A stretch of DNA of 64,000 nucleotides from an uncultured Gammaproteobacteria bacterium. Its GTDB lineage: Bacteria; Pseudomonadota; Gammaproteobacteria; Enterobacterales; Psychrobiaceae. The notes below the pieces were generated by a model, which saw only the letters and a program-made list of their open reading frames with translations, was not told where the DNA came from and ran no database searches. Position numbers and translations under genes: made by a program. Each line of letters opens with the position of its first letter. Position 1 is the stretch's first letter. The stretch spans positions 1-64,000 of the forward strand of contig CAKZQF010000042.1 in assembly GCA_937139475.1 (NCBI GenBank), given 5' to 3'. Below are positions 52,507 to 62,414 of this stretch, piece after piece.

Positions 52507-53853
52507 ATGGGCTCGATATATACTTCATTTGTTAGCAAGGTTGCCTTTCCTTTACATGAACGGCTTAAGTCTCACCGCTCGGTTGAAATTAGAAAATCGT
52601 TAGAGCAATCGCAATGGCAATCCCGAGAGCAAATTATCAGTCAGCGTGATATTCGTTTGACAAAATTTATTGCTAAGGCCTATCGTGACGTTCCCTATAT
52701 TAAGTCAGTTTTTGATGACTTAGGTTTAACCCCTAATGCGATTCAAACTAGCGATGACCTAACAAAACTCCCGTTTTTCACTAAAGAAACGATTAAGACA
52801 AATTTTGAACAGCTAAAATCAATTAATGCCGGACCACTAACAAAGGGGAATACCGGCGGCTCTTCTGGAGCGCCGCTTATATTTTTATTGGGTAAAGATA
52901 GGGTTAGCCATGACGTTGCGCAAAAGTGGCGCGCGACCCGTTGGTGGGATGTTGATATTGGTGATAAGGAGATTGTTGCTTGGGGCTCACCTATTGAACT
53001 AGGCTCTCAAGACAGAGTGCGGCAAGTGAGAGATAGCCTATTTCGCAGCCACTTAATACCAGCTTTTGATTTAACTCCCCGGACAATTGACGGCTTTATT
53101 AAGCAAATTATCTCACGTAAACCTATGATGTTATTTGGTTACCCATCGGTATATGCGATGATCGCCAAGCAAGCACAAGCGCACCAGTTACAACTTGCAG
53201 GGCTCGGTATCAAGGTCATCTTCGTGACTTCAGAGCGGCTTTATGACCATCAGCGCGACATTATTGAGCAAGTATTTGGTTGCCCTGTTGCCAATGGCTA
53301 CGGCGGCCGAGATGCAGGGTTTATTGCTCATCAATGCCCAAAAGGGAGTATGCACCTAAGCGCTGAAGATATCGTGGTAGAAATAATTGATGAGCAAGGA
53401 AACGTGTTGCCTGATGGACAGCGAGGAGAGATAGTCGTAACCCATTTAGCTTCTGGCGATTTTCCGTTTATTCGCTATCGTACTGGTGATATCGCCACCA
53501 TTGCCACTCAGCATTGTGCCTGCGGTAGAGGACTACCGATACTTGAAGCAATTGATGGTAGAAGCACTGACTTTGTCATGGCGCAAGACGGAACAAAAAT
53601 GCACGGCCTGGCATTGATTTATATCCTAAGGGAGCTAGCTGCGGTAGAAGAGTTTAAAATTGTCCAACACTCTATCGAGACAATACAAGTTGATATTGTC
53701 TCTTCCTCTTTTGATAGTGGGTTAATAACTGATATTGAAAAAGGATTCAAAGCCCGCTTAGGTCGCGGTGTTAGCGTTGATGTTCGACATGTTGAGACTA
53801 TTGCTAGTGAAAAATCAGGGAAGTTTCGCTATGTGGTTAGCCATATTGCATAG
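52507..53853 (+). CDS. PaaK/CapK-family adenylate-forming enzyme
   Basis: A 448-residue protein of the phenylacetate-CoA ligase-like branch of adenylate-forming enzymes. It has the ATP loop GNTGGSSGAPL (about 115-125), the motif YGGRDAGF, the Asp motif YRTGDIATI and the C-terminal cap with CACGRGLPILEAIDGRS. The CapK-type members occur in capsule and exopolysaccharide loci and probably activate an acid for sugar decoration. It lies next to, and converges on, the XrtA regulator gene, consistent with that role. It is not part of a phenylacetate catabolic operon, so I avoid the name paaK. Confidence 0.8.
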   Translation: MGSIYTSFVSKVAFPLHERLKSHRSVEIRKSLEQSQWQSREQIISQRDIRLTKFIAKAYRDVPYIKSVFDDLGLTPNAIQTSDDLTKLPFFTKETIKTNFEQLKSINAGPLTKGNTGGSSGAPLIFLLGKDRVSHDVAQKWRATRWWDVDIGDKEIVAWGSPIELGSQDRVRQVRDSLFRSHLIPAFDLTPRTIDGFIKQIISRKPMMLFGYPSVYAMIAKQAQAHQLQLAGLGIKVIFVTSERLYDHQRDIIEQVFGCPVANGYGGRDAGFIAHQCPKGSMHLSAEDIVVEIIDEQGNVLPDGQRGEIVVTHLASGDFPFIRYRTGDIATIATQHCACGRGLPILEAIDGRSTDFVMAQDGTKMHGLALIYILRELAAVEEFKIVQHSIETIQVDIVSSSFDSGLITDIEKGFKARLGRGVSVDVRHVETIASEKSGKFRYVVSHIA

Positions 53854-53922
53854 TGTGTCCGTTAAATAGCAATAACCAAAGATAGTCATTTATAGGAACA
53901 ACTTTTGATTTAATTGAAATGA

Positions 53923-55296
53923 TTATGACGCCGAACGGTCCGGCAATAATTCAGCAATCTGATATTTGTCGATGAGTGAGTAAAGTGTCGGCCTAGTCAC
54001 ACCAAGTTGCTCTGCCGTCTTGGACATGTTGCAACCACAAATTTCATAAGCTCTTATTATTGCTTTGCTTTCTGCTTGTAACCTAATATCTCGCAACAAT
54101 TCGATTTCATCATCACTAGTTCCCTCATCGATACCAAGGTCAATTGCGTCGATATAATTGTTGTCACTCATGATTACGGCAGATTTTATTTTATTCTGCA
54201 ACTCCCTTATATTCCCGGGCCATTCATAGCTGGTAAGCGCGTGAAGCGCCTTAGGGGTAAAGCCTTTAATTCTTGTTTTAAGCTCTTTGTTGAATTGCAC
54301 TAATAGTGTTTTGGCTAATAAGATAACGTCGCTATCACGCTCTCGCAAGGCGGGTATATTTATGCAGATTTCATTAATTCGGTAATAAAGATCCTCACGG
54401 AATTGTTCTTGTGAAATCATTTGGTTTAAATTGCGGTGAGTTGCACAGATAACACGAATATCAACGGCTATCTCAGTGCGTCCGCCAACCCGTTCAATTT
54501 TTCTTTCTTGCAAAAAACGAAGCATCTTAGCTTGTAGGGCAAGTGGCATGTCGCCAATTTCATCAAGAAACAAGGTTCCTTCATTAGCGCACTCAATCTT
54601 ACCGATTGTTTGTTTATTGGCCCCGGTGAATGCTCCTTTTTCATAACCAAATAATTCACTTTCAAGAAGGTTCTCGGGAATGGAAGCACAGTTTATTGCG
54701 ACAAATGGCTTATCGCTCCGAGCGCTTTTAGTATGGATTGCTTTGGCTAAAACCTCTTTGCCGGTGCCACTCTCGCCAAGCAGTAAGGTGGCGATGTTAT
54801 TTTTAGCGATACGGTCTACCATCTTAATGACTCTTTGCATTGCTTCACTTGAGCCGATGATATTATTCACCGAGGGGGTTAAGAGATTAAGCCGTCTGTT
54901 TTCGTCCTCAAGGCGGTGAATTTTTAAAGCGCGATGAATAAAATGGGTTAACATTTCGGGCATTACGGGTTTTTGAAAAAAATCTGTTGCGCCTAAATCA
55001 ATCGCCTTTAAGGCGTTAGTGCGATCATCATTACCTGTCAGAACGATAACTTTAGTATGTGGAAATAAAGCTAAAATACCACAGAGTGTTTCTAGCCCTT
55101 CGGTGGCGTTAGCGGGATCTGGCGGTAGTCCTAAATCTAGTGTTACAACGGCTGGTGCATGCAAGCGCATTTGGGTAAGTGCCGATTCTCGGCTATTAGC
55201 GGTAACAACATCAAAGTCGATTAGACTCCACTTTAGCTGTTTTAATATTCCAGGGTCATCATCAACGACTAGAACTTTTGATTTTTCATCACTCAT
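53923..55296 (-). CDS. prsR: PEP-CTERM system sigma-54 response regulator PrsR
   Basis: The 457-residue protein has a receiver domain (about 1-125; LVVDDDPG, phospho-acceptor in VVTLDLGLPPDP), a sigma-54 AAA+ domain (GESGTGKEV; GAFTGA) and a Fis-type helix-turn-helix (CNMSKTAEQLGVTRPTLYSLI). The DLGLPPDPANATEGL receiver signature is that of PrsR, the regulator of PEP-CTERM/XrtA exopolysaccharide genes. ATG 55296 is chosen over the upstream open start at 55395, because MSDEKSKVLVVDDD is a normal N terminus; it overlaps prsK by 8 bp. Confidence 0.92.
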   Translation of the reverse strand: MSDEKSKVLVVDDDPGILKQLKWSLIDFDVVTANSRESALTQMRLHAPAVVTLDLGLPPDPANATEGLETLCGILALFPHTKVIVLTGNDDRTNALKAIDLGATDFFQKPVMPEMLTHFIHRALKIHRLEDENRRLNLLTPSVNNIIGSSEAMQRVIKMVDRIAKNNIATLLLGESGTGKEVLAKAIHTKSARSDKPFVAINCASIPENLLESELFGYEKGAFTGANKQTIGKIECANEGTLFLDEIGDMPLALQAKMLRFLQERKIERVGGRTEIAVDIRVICATHRNLNQMISQEQFREDLYYRINEICINIPALRERDSDVILLAKTLLVQFNKELKTRIKGFTPKALHALTSYEWPGNIRELQNKIKSAVIMSDNNYIDAIDLGIDEGTSDDEIELLRDIRLQAESKAIIRAYEICGCNMSKTAEQLGVTRPTLYSLIDKYQIAELLPDRSAS

Positions 55297-57346
55297 TACT
55301 TCTACATCCTTTGCTTGCATTAGCGTTGTCAGGTAAATGAAGACTAATGCGGGTTCCTTTTTGTTCAATACTTTCAACGGCGATCCTACCACCAATACTT
55401 TCTATATACTGTTTTGCCTCATAAGCTCCTATTCCCATCCCTGCGTTGCCTTTAGTTGTATCAAATGGCTTAAATAATCTAGTGTTGAGAAAAATTTCGC
55501 TCATGCCACAGCCGGTATCTTCGACTGTTATTATATCTGTACCGTGTTGGCGAGTATGGGATAACGTTATGCTATCCTCTACAGCGCAGGCTTGTTGGGC
55601 GTTTTGTACCAAGTGCATTATAATATTAGTCAACTTTTCAGGATTTAGGTATAAAATTACATGCTTTTCGCAATCAATCGCGACTGCGGGGGAAAGCCTA
55701 TTACTCTGGCTGGCTACGTCACAAAATAAATCATATAAAGAGATGGAACGGCTTTGACTCTTTTCACTTTGTTCGCGTCGTAATTGCGCTAGCATTTGGT
55801 TCATTTTTGTTACAGCGTTCTCGACCGTTTCAAAAGAATCTTCAATAAATTCAGGATTGTCTTTATGATGAACCGCATTGCTGGAAATTAACGATAACTG
55901 CGCCACTATGTTTTTAAGGTCATGGACCAAAAAGGCTGACATGCGATTGAAGGCTGCAAATTGACTCGCTTCAAGAATTTCTTGATTTGCTCTATTTAAG
56001 GCCAAAAAATTTGCTAATTGCTGTGCTGCTGCAAAAAATAGGTCACGGTCCTCATAGTTAACGATTTGATTATGCCCCGGGCGAGAAAGAATAAAGTAGC
56101 CCGATAAGTGATGCTGCCCCTGCATCGGGATGATTAAGCGCATTGAATCATTGATCATTGCTGTTAAGCCAGCAATTGATTTGGGATAAACCTCAGGAAA
56201 ACGTTCGTACTCATCTAAGTCAATAATCCATTGCTGGGGTAAATCTTTATATTTGCTTAAGAATATCTGCCATTCGGAAAGTTGGTTGTTAATGCCAATA
56301 GTCGCTGCAAGTTCAAGTTTATTATTTGTGCCGATTAAATATAGTGCCCCTTGCTCTATATCAAATAAATCCATTAGCGCGTTGAGGGCTGTTTCCTTAT
56401 AGTCATTATGCTCAGTAGCCGCTAAGTTCGTATTTAATTTTAACCATTGCTGTCTGTAATCATAACGGTTAGCGAAAAAATGCTTGCTGATGAATACTTT
56501 GATTTTATTACGAAGTGCCTCGTTCAAAAATAGAAAAATCAAGATAGACAAAGCCAACACAATAAAGATTAGTTGGCTATACATCCCCCATTGTCCACCA
56601 ATCGTTTGTAAGTAGAATGCGGCTATGGAAACAATGATTAAATAAATTGAAATGCCGAGCAGTAACGTTGAATGAAAAACAACTTCTCTTGAAATAAACA
56701 GTCTCATCCCTAGTGACTTATGCCGTCTTATTCCAATTATTAGTAGGGGAACCAGGCATAAATAGATGGCTCCACGAGTCCAGAACAATTCATGGTTTAA
56801 TTGCGTGGTCAATATTGAAGTGGAGTAAATTGTTAAATCAACAACGGCATAAGCGGCGATGGCAATAGCGAGTGGCTTAAACCCCCATTTAAACTCCGAA
56901 CTCCCTTGTCTATATAAGAATTCAATCATGATCAAATGAGAGATTGACAGGATCAATAAGCTTAAAAATAACCAGTATATATCACCAAGTGAGCCAGTGA
57001 TTGCAAGTGCCAGGATGAGCACGCTAAGTGCAACGGTTGGGAAAAACCAACCAAATTGGTGCTTAAAAGAGAATAAGGGCAGGAGTTTGCTTTCTTTGAT
57101 TAATAAATTTACACACAGGAGTCCCCAGGCAAAGCTCTTGATTATCTCGGGGATGAAAGTGAAAATTATTGGTCGCTTATAAATAGCGCTCATACCAACA
57201 AAAAAACACCACAAAGCAGTTGCCAAAACAGCAAAAAACAGCAATTTAGAACTGAGTGTCGAAGTCTTCGTTGTGAGTAGTAAAAGTAGCAATCCGGCAA
57301 AGCCTAAACTAGCCAAGATATAACTATAATAACCAATCTCTAACAC
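55289..57346 (-). CDS. prsK: PEP-CTERM system histidine kinase PrsK
   Basis: A 685-residue membrane kinase. It has about eight or nine N-terminal helices (about 5-290), a GAF-like domain (about 315-465), a HisKA segment with the His in AFLVHDLKNIVAQLSL and an HATPase domain (VEDTGCGMS; GMGIGAYEAKQYIE). These match PrsK. It starts at GTG with TAGGGA upstream. It is coupled to prsR and lies 9 bp downstream of the XrtA ATPase gene, so sensor, regulator and export genes share a transcript. The signal is unknown. Confidence 0.92.
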   Translation of the reverse strand: MLEIGYYSYILASLGFAGLLLLLLTTKTSTLSSKLLFFAVLATALWCFFVGMSAIYKRPIIFTFIPEIIKSFAWGLLCVNLLIKESKLLPLFSFKHQFGWFFPTVALSVLILALAITGSLGDIYWLFLSLLILSISHLIMIEFLYRQGSSEFKWGFKPLAIAIAAYAVVDLTIYSTSILTTQLNHELFWTRGAIYLCLVPLLIIGIRRHKSLGMRLFISREVVFHSTLLLGISIYLIIVSIAAFYLQTIGGQWGMYSQLIFIVLALSILIFLFLNEALRNKIKVFISKHFFANRYDYRQQWLKLNTNLAATEHNDYKETALNALMDLFDIEQGALYLIGTNNKLELAATIGINNQLSEWQIFLSKYKDLPQQWIIDLDEYERFPEVYPKSIAGLTAMINDSMRLIIPMQGQHHLSGYFILSRPGHNQIVNYEDRDLFFAAAQQLANFLALNRANQEILEASQFAAFNRMSAFLVHDLKNIVAQLSLISSNAVHHKDNPEFIEDSFETVENAVTKMNQMLAQLRREQSEKSQSRSISLYDLFCDVASQSNRLSPAVAIDCEKHVILYLNPEKLTNIIMHLVQNAQQACAVEDSITLSHTRQHGTDIITVEDTGCGMSEIFLNTRLFKPFDTTKGNAGMGIGAYEAKQYIESIGGRIAVESIEQKGTRISLHLPDNANASKGCRSNE

Positions 57347-57355
57347 TGAAAATCC

Positions 57356-58345
57356 CTACCGGTTAATTTGGTTTATTAAGGAGGATATCTTAGTGTCTAA
57401 CTTATTCACTTTTTCAATTAAATCTGTCAATAAACTAGCCGTTTCTGTTGGTGTTTGCATACTCGCTTTAGCCAATGCTGGTTGTACCGTTGTTTGTACC
57501 CTTGGCACTGGTAAATCGCCATGATGTTGCAGGCTGAGCTCATTGGACATTTCTTGCAACACGGTATCTATTGCTTGCACATTGAAATACTTAAGTTCCT
57601 CGATAAACCCAAATAACATGAGCCGATCCATAAAAAGGTTGATTAAGCGAGGTATGCCCTGTGTGCTTTGATGGATAACTGAGTAGGCGGTAAACGAGAT
57701 TAAAGAATCACCCGCCCATCCGGCTTTTTCCAGTCGATGATTAATGTAAGAGCGCGTTTCTTCCTGAGTGAGTGGCTCCAGATGACAGGATGCGATAATA
57801 CGCTGGCGAAATTGTTCCATTCCTTGCGATTGGATAATTAACTTCAACTCCGATTGCCCTAAGAGAAAACTTTGAAATAACGGCATATTACCTATCTGAA
57901 AATTAGAAAGCATTCGCAACTCTTCGACCGACTCGGCTGGGAGGTTTTGCGCTTCATCAACTAACAATACGGCTCGCTTGCCTTGTTGTTTTAGTGTGAT
58001 TAAAAAGTTTTCAATCCCCTTTAAGATGGTTGTTTTATTAACTTCTTTAACCTGTATGCCAAAAGAGATAGCAATCATTTCTAGTAATTCAATAGGCGAT
58101 AATAGAGTGGTGACTAACTGTGCAGCAACAACATCTCCGCCTTGGACTGCGTCGATTAGGGAGCGCGCGATTGTTGTTTTTCCGGTGCCAATTGCACCCG
58201 TAATAACGATAAAGCCCTCTTGTTGGGAAAGTCCGTACTCTAGATAGCTTAGTGCCTTTTGGTGTTGTTTGCTTGAATAGAAAAAATCCGGATCTGGGCT
58301 CAGTTGAAAAGGTTTGCTGTTTAATCCATAAAAGGCTTGATACAT
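57356..58345 (-). CDS. XrtA-associated AAA ATPase (ExeA-like)
   Basis: The 329-residue protein is an ExeA/GspA-like AAA ATPase of the type tied to XrtA loci. It has the N-terminal signature YGLNSKPFQLSPDPDFFY, Walker A TGAIGTGKT (about 50-58), Walker B LLVDEAQNL and a helical C-terminal tail. Its job is not settled; it is thought to aid polysaccharide export or assembly. It lies 4 bp after the beta-barrel gene. Confidence 0.9.
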   Translation of the reverse strand: MYQAFYGLNSKPFQLSPDPDFFYSSKQHQKALSYLEYGLSQQEGFIVITGAIGTGKTTIARSLIDAVQGGDVVAAQLVTTLLSPIELLEMIAISFGIQVKEVNKTTILKGIENFLITLKQQGKRAVLLVDEAQNLPAESVEELRMLSNFQIGNMPLFQSFLLGQSELKLIIQSQGMEQFRQRIIASCHLEPLTQEETRSYINHRLEKAGWAGDSLISFTAYSVIHQSTQGIPRLINLFMDRLMLFGFIEELKYFNVQAIDTVLQEMSNELSLQHHGDLPVPRVQTTVQPALAKASMQTPTETASLLTDLIEKVNKLDTKISSLINQINR

Positions 58346-58349
58346 ATTG

Positions 58350-59948
58350 TTAAAACTCTTTTCGTAATGAAAGGCTTACGCGATCTTCATTAAAGTCATT
58401 GTTTGTATTGTTTGAGTCACGGTTACGATGGAGTACAGAAAATGTTGCTGACATTGTGCTATTAAAGTCATGCGCATAGCTTAGGTTGTATTGTTTCTCT
58501 TGATAATCCTCTAAAAAATTGTTGGCGCTCAACATCGATGTGTCCTCAACGTTAACACCTAAATTGAATCTATTGTGACGATTTAAGCGGTAGCTTGTAG
58601 TCATCAGAAAAGACTCACGAATACTTCTATTGTTTGTGTCTACATTAGTCCTGCGATTCTTTCTGTAACTTAGGAGTAGATTGAACTTACGAAACTGATA
58701 ACTAACGTTAGTTGAAAGTTGCTTATTTAGGTAAGTCCTATTACTTAACTCCGGCGTTAATCTGTCTATTGGGATGAGTTGTTCACCGGAACCGATTGTA
58801 GGTGTTTGACCGGCAGCAAAAGTACATTGATCAATTGTAAAGTCGGGTGTGCTAGGGCAGATAAAGTGGCCTAAAGTCGTTGGTGTCAACGAAGATGTCT
58901 GAAAATTGGTAATGCTTTCAGTATAGACAATACTGGTGCTGATACGACGGTGACGATGATTAAACGACGCCTCATAGGCATTGCCAAAGAAACGCTTGCT
59001 CGAGCTTAATATCAGTGAGGTTCGTTGGCTTGGTTGCCAGTTCAGCTTAGCGCTAACGTAATTGCTATTTAAGTCATCGAGACTCCAATTATAGGCGAGC
59101 TTAATATATGAACGAGAGCTAGGCTGCCAGCGAAGCCCAAGGCCATAACTCGACGATGTTAAACTTGGACTCTGGATATTACTAACATCATAATCCTCAT
59201 CATAATATTGCGCCAATATAGAAATATCCTGGAAAATCTCACGTCCCAATTCAGCGTAAAAATCGGTTAAGGTCTGCTTTGAAATATTGTTTTCAAGTAG
59301 CCTTTTATGCTTGATGAGTGTTTTATTGGCGTACAAAAACCAATAACTGGCAGTGAAAAAGTCACCACTATTGATACCTAATGCCAGCCGTTGATTGTCT
59401 GAGTCTCTAAAGTCTGTTTGTTCACTGTGATTGACTGTATCTGTTTGCGTCTGTCCTAGGTACCAATTAACGCTATAATCAAGATAGTTAGCCAATTTTG
59501 AGTTTAATTGATTATGAATATTATATTGGATGACATCAGTTTGCCCCGTACCGGAATACAGGGTAGAGGGGTTGGTTAGCGATGATTGTTGTCTTCTTTT
59601 GCTGGCGCTTAGCGTTGTATTAAGACGGTTCTCAAGCAGCTTAAATAACACTTGCCCTTGGTAATTATCGAATGTTTTACTCAAGGTTGAATTGTCTGCG
59701 TACTCTAATCGGATTAGCTGATAGTTGATATTACTCTCAACAATAGCCCCTTGATTTCTCAAGTTTAAATTTGCTTTTAATTCGGTAATTTGGTCTGAAA
59801 GTTGCGCTTCATTTCTTACGTTTAAGTTATCAGTATAAATATGAGTTAAATCTAAGGCTGGGGTTATTTTCAAGCCACTAGCAAATGAATTGGTGAGCTG
59901 TAACACACAATATAAAAAGACAAGAGTAGGGGTCGCTTTATAGCCCAT
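58350..59948 (-). CDS. XrtA-associated outer-membrane beta-barrel protein
   Basis: A 532-residue protein with a signal peptide (cleavage near SFA, about residue 24) and a long series of amphipathic strands ending in SLSLRKEF, a C-terminal Phe as in outer-membrane barrels. It matches the large PEP-CTERM-associated barrel family found between the tyrosine kinase and ATPase genes. It may form the outer-membrane pore for polysaccharide. The longer start at 59978 is rejected; ATG 59948 gives a normal signal peptide and overlaps the kinase gene by 11 bp. Confidence 0.85.
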   Translation of the reverse strand: MGYKATPTLVFLYCVLQLTNSFASGLKITPALDLTHIYTDNLNVRNEAQLSDQITELKANLNLRNQGAIVESNINYQLIRLEYADNSTLSKTFDNYQGQVLFKLLENRLNTTLSASKRRQQSSLTNPSTLYSGTGQTDVIQYNIHNQLNSKLANYLDYSVNWYLGQTQTDTVNHSEQTDFRDSDNQRLALGINSGDFFTASYWFLYANKTLIKHKRLLENNISKQTLTDFYAELGREIFQDISILAQYYDEDYDVSNIQSPSLTSSSYGLGLRWQPSSRSYIKLAYNWSLDDLNSNYVSAKLNWQPSQRTSLILSSSKRFFGNAYEASFNHRHRRISTSIVYTESITNFQTSSLTPTTLGHFICPSTPDFTIDQCTFAAGQTPTIGSGEQLIPIDRLTPELSNRTYLNKQLSTNVSYQFRKFNLLLSYRKNRRTNVDTNNRSIRESFLMTTSYRLNRHNRFNLGVNVEDTSMLSANNFLEDYQEKQYNLSYAHDFNSTMSATFSVLHRNRDSNNTNNDFNEDRVSLSLRKEF

Positions 59949-60762
59949 AATAGTTCCCGTAGCCATAGCCGTAGCCATATCCAGCTGCTTGCTTACTATT
60001 TGTTTTATTTAATACGAACCCTACGGCTAGTTCACTATCGAGTAGCTTTATTGCCTTAACGACACTTGCAGCTGGTGTTCTTTGTTCTTCGACAACGATC
60101 AGTGCCTGACCACTGAGACTGGATAAAACCTGTGTTTCACTAACGCCAATTAATGGCGGTGAATCTAAGATAATGACCCTATCGGGGTAGCGACTAGCTA
60201 GTTCACGCATTAGTTCTTCCATTCGTCCACTCGATAGTAGCTCATGGGTTAAGTGGTGCTGGCTGCCGGCTGGTAGGATCGTTAGATTATCGATATTTGT
60301 GTTGTAAATAACTTCGCCAATATTTTCCACTTTGTTAAGCAAGTAATCTAGTAATCCATTGGTTGCATCATATTCTAGTTCGGTACCTATGCTTGGGTTG
60401 ACTACATCGGCGTCAACTAACAGCACTCTTTTGTCCTGTTCCAGTGCGATGCTTAAAGCTAAGTTAATAGAAGTAAATGTCTTTCCTTCGTCCTCATGAG
60501 TACTAGAGACTAAAATAATATTAGGGTGGTTTAATAAATGTGACGTTTTACCAAAAGCATTAGTCAGCACTTTTCGTTTAATAAAACGATATTCTTCATT
60601 AATTCGGCTTCGCTCACTGCGGTTAGTTACCATTGATTTAGCACTTAGCATATCTAAATCTATTTCAATGTAGCCACCAATACTTTTGCCATGACCAACG
60701 GCTTCATTACGTGACGGCTTAGGAGTGGCTCCTTTGTTCAAAGCTTTTTCAATCGTGCTCAT
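59938..60762 (-). CDS. XrtA-associated tyrosine autokinase
   Basis: A 274-residue bacterial tyrosine kinase that lacks the membrane part and so works with the chain-length protein encoded upstream. It has Walker A (THEDEGKT, about 88-95), Walker A' VLLVDADVVNPS and Walker B VIILDSPP, and ends in a Gly-Tyr cluster (GYGYGYGYGNYYGL) whose Tyr are the usual autophosphorylation sites. The P-loop has HEDEGKT where PGEGKT is usual. Start overlaps the chain-length gene by 4 bp. It regulates polymer export and length. Confidence 0.9.
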   Translation of the reverse strand: MSTIEKALNKGATPKPSRNEAVGHGKSIGGYIEIDLDMLSAKSMVTNRSERSRINEEYRFIKRKVLTNAFGKTSHLLNHPNIILVSSTHEDEGKTFTSINLALSIALEQDKRVLLVDADVVNPSIGTELEYDATNGLLDYLLNKVENIGEVIYNTNIDNLTILPAGSQHHLTHELLSSGRMEELMRELASRYPDRVIILDSPPLIGVSETQVLSSLSGQALIVVEEQRTPAASVVKAIKLLDSELAVGFVLNKTNSKQAAGYGYGYGYGNYYGL

Positions 60763-62354
60763 TGTAAGAGTCCTTGGGCTATTTCACGCACTTGAGGTAG
60801 TAATGAATCTGATACTTCTAATGCGATGATAATCAAATAGATAGTTATTAACAGACCGATGAGTGAGAAGAAAACTGCGTTTTTGGTGCGGTTATTTTGA
60901 CTAAAACTACCTTCATGAATATTAGACACAGTACCGAACACCGGCAGACCCGTGAGCTGTGTTAATTGATAGGGGCTCATAATGACTGTTTTTAATTGGC
61001 TCATTAAGAACGCCACCGCAACGCCAATCCCAAGCCCTGCAATGAGTACCAGACTATAAAATAATGCTCGAGGCGGACCGGTAGGTTTTTCATTGGCTCT
61101 AGGGGGATCGATGACTCTAAATTGAATATCATCAACACTTTGATCTGCTTGTTCGCCAAGACGAGCCGTTTCACGGCGCTTAAGTAATTCTTCATATTTC
61201 TGCTTGGTTACGTTATAGCCGCGATTAAGTGCTGTTAGTTGTGATTCAATTTCAGGAATTAGATGAATCTTACTGCGCAGCGCATCCACTTTGGCGATTA
61301 AGTCACTTACCCTAACTTTGACTCCAACTAGCTTATTCTCCAGATCCAAAACCTTTATTTTCATCTCTTGGAAAACAGGGTTTACATCAAGAGATTGAAT
61401 AGAGGAGCCATCACCATTGGCTGCTACCTGAATAATCTCAGCAATTTCCTGGTCACGTAGTTTCTTAAGGTGGTTAATTCGACTGGTTGCTTCACGAACA
61501 TCCGGGTGTTGCTCGGTATAGCGTAGTGTGAGTTTATCCAAGCTATCTTGCATTAGCTTAATTCTACCATCGTATGATGTCGTGTATTTTAGCTTTTGAG
61601 CATGAGTTAATAGTCCAAAACTCGGGCGTTCGCCAGCCAACTTTTGTTTCGCTGCTACTAATTGGGATTCAATCTCCCGCTGCTCTAATTGTGTGGCGTC
61701 CAGAGCGTTCTCTAAGGAAGTGAGGGTGTTATAGTACCCGCTACCGGAGCTTGATATTAAGGCGCCGTTTTTTTGTCTAAATACGGTTAAGCGTTGTTCT
61801 GCTTTGGCCAATCGACTTTCATATTCAGCAATTTGATCAGTAAAGAATTGTTTCGCAATAAGCGTATCATCTCGAGATTGCCCTACGGTATTGTCAACGA
61901 AGACTTTTAGTACCGCCTCGACGATTTGAGTCGACTTTACTGGATTATTTCCAGCGTAAGTAATGGTGTACAAGTTATCTTTGTTTGTTCTTTCTAATTC
62001 AATGTTTGATGATAATCGCTTGATTAATTGATCAAATTCACTTTGGTTATTGGCCAATATGTCGAGGTCGACCATTCGTAAGATTTTTTCAAGATTAGGG
62101 CGGCTTAGTAAGGTTTTTACCATTAGCTGCACTTGCTCATCTGGGTTATTACTGATTGTCATGCCGCGCAACAGAGGCTTCAATAGGGATTGAGTATCCA
62201 CATAAACTCTTGCTGAAGCGCTATACTTGTCTGGCATGGTGGTAATTGCCGCCCAGCCAATTAACGCGATTAACCAAGATGAAATAACAATATATCGTTT
62301 TTTCAACCAGATACCACGAACTACACTCCGTATTTGTTCGAGTATTTCTTGCAT
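60759..62354 (-). CDS. XrtA-system polysaccharide chain-length protein (Wzz/Wzc type)
   Basis: The 531-residue inner-membrane protein has an N-terminal helix (about 22-38), a large periplasmic region with long coiled coils (about 160-390; TEQHPDVREATSRINHL) and C-terminal helices (about 430-450 and 495-515). PPRANEKPTGPPRALFYSL is the proline-rich segment before the last helices. It determines polymer chain length and activates the adjacent kinase. It lies 60 bp after the export lipoprotein gene. Confidence 0.92.
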   Translation of the reverse strand: MQEILEQIRSVVRGIWLKKRYIVISSWLIALIGWAAITTMPDKYSASARVYVDTQSLLKPLLRGMTISNNPDEQVQLMVKTLLSRPNLEKILRMVDLDILANNQSEFDQLIKRLSSNIELERTNKDNLYTITYAGNNPVKSTQIVEAVLKVFVDNTVGQSRDDTLIAKQFFTDQIAEYESRLAKAEQRLTVFRQKNGALISSSGSGYYNTLTSLENALDATQLEQREIESQLVAAKQKLAGERPSFGLLTHAQKLKYTTSYDGRIKLMQDSLDKLTLRYTEQHPDVREATSRINHLKKLRDQEIAEIIQVAANGDGSSIQSLDVNPVFQEMKIKVLDLENKLVGVKVRVSDLIAKVDALRSKIHLIPEIESQLTALNRGYNVTKQKYEELLKRRETARLGEQADQSVDDIQFRVIDPPRANEKPTGPPRALFYSLVLIAGLGIGVAVAFLMSQLKTVIMSPYQLTQLTGLPVFGTVSNIHEGSFSQNNRTKNAVFFSLIGLLITIYLIIIALEVSDSLLPQVREIAQGLLQ

Positions 62355-62414
62355 TTATTGCTCTCTTTATTTAGTAAACTTCGAAAATTTCACCGTGTCG
62401 TTATCTGTGTTTGG

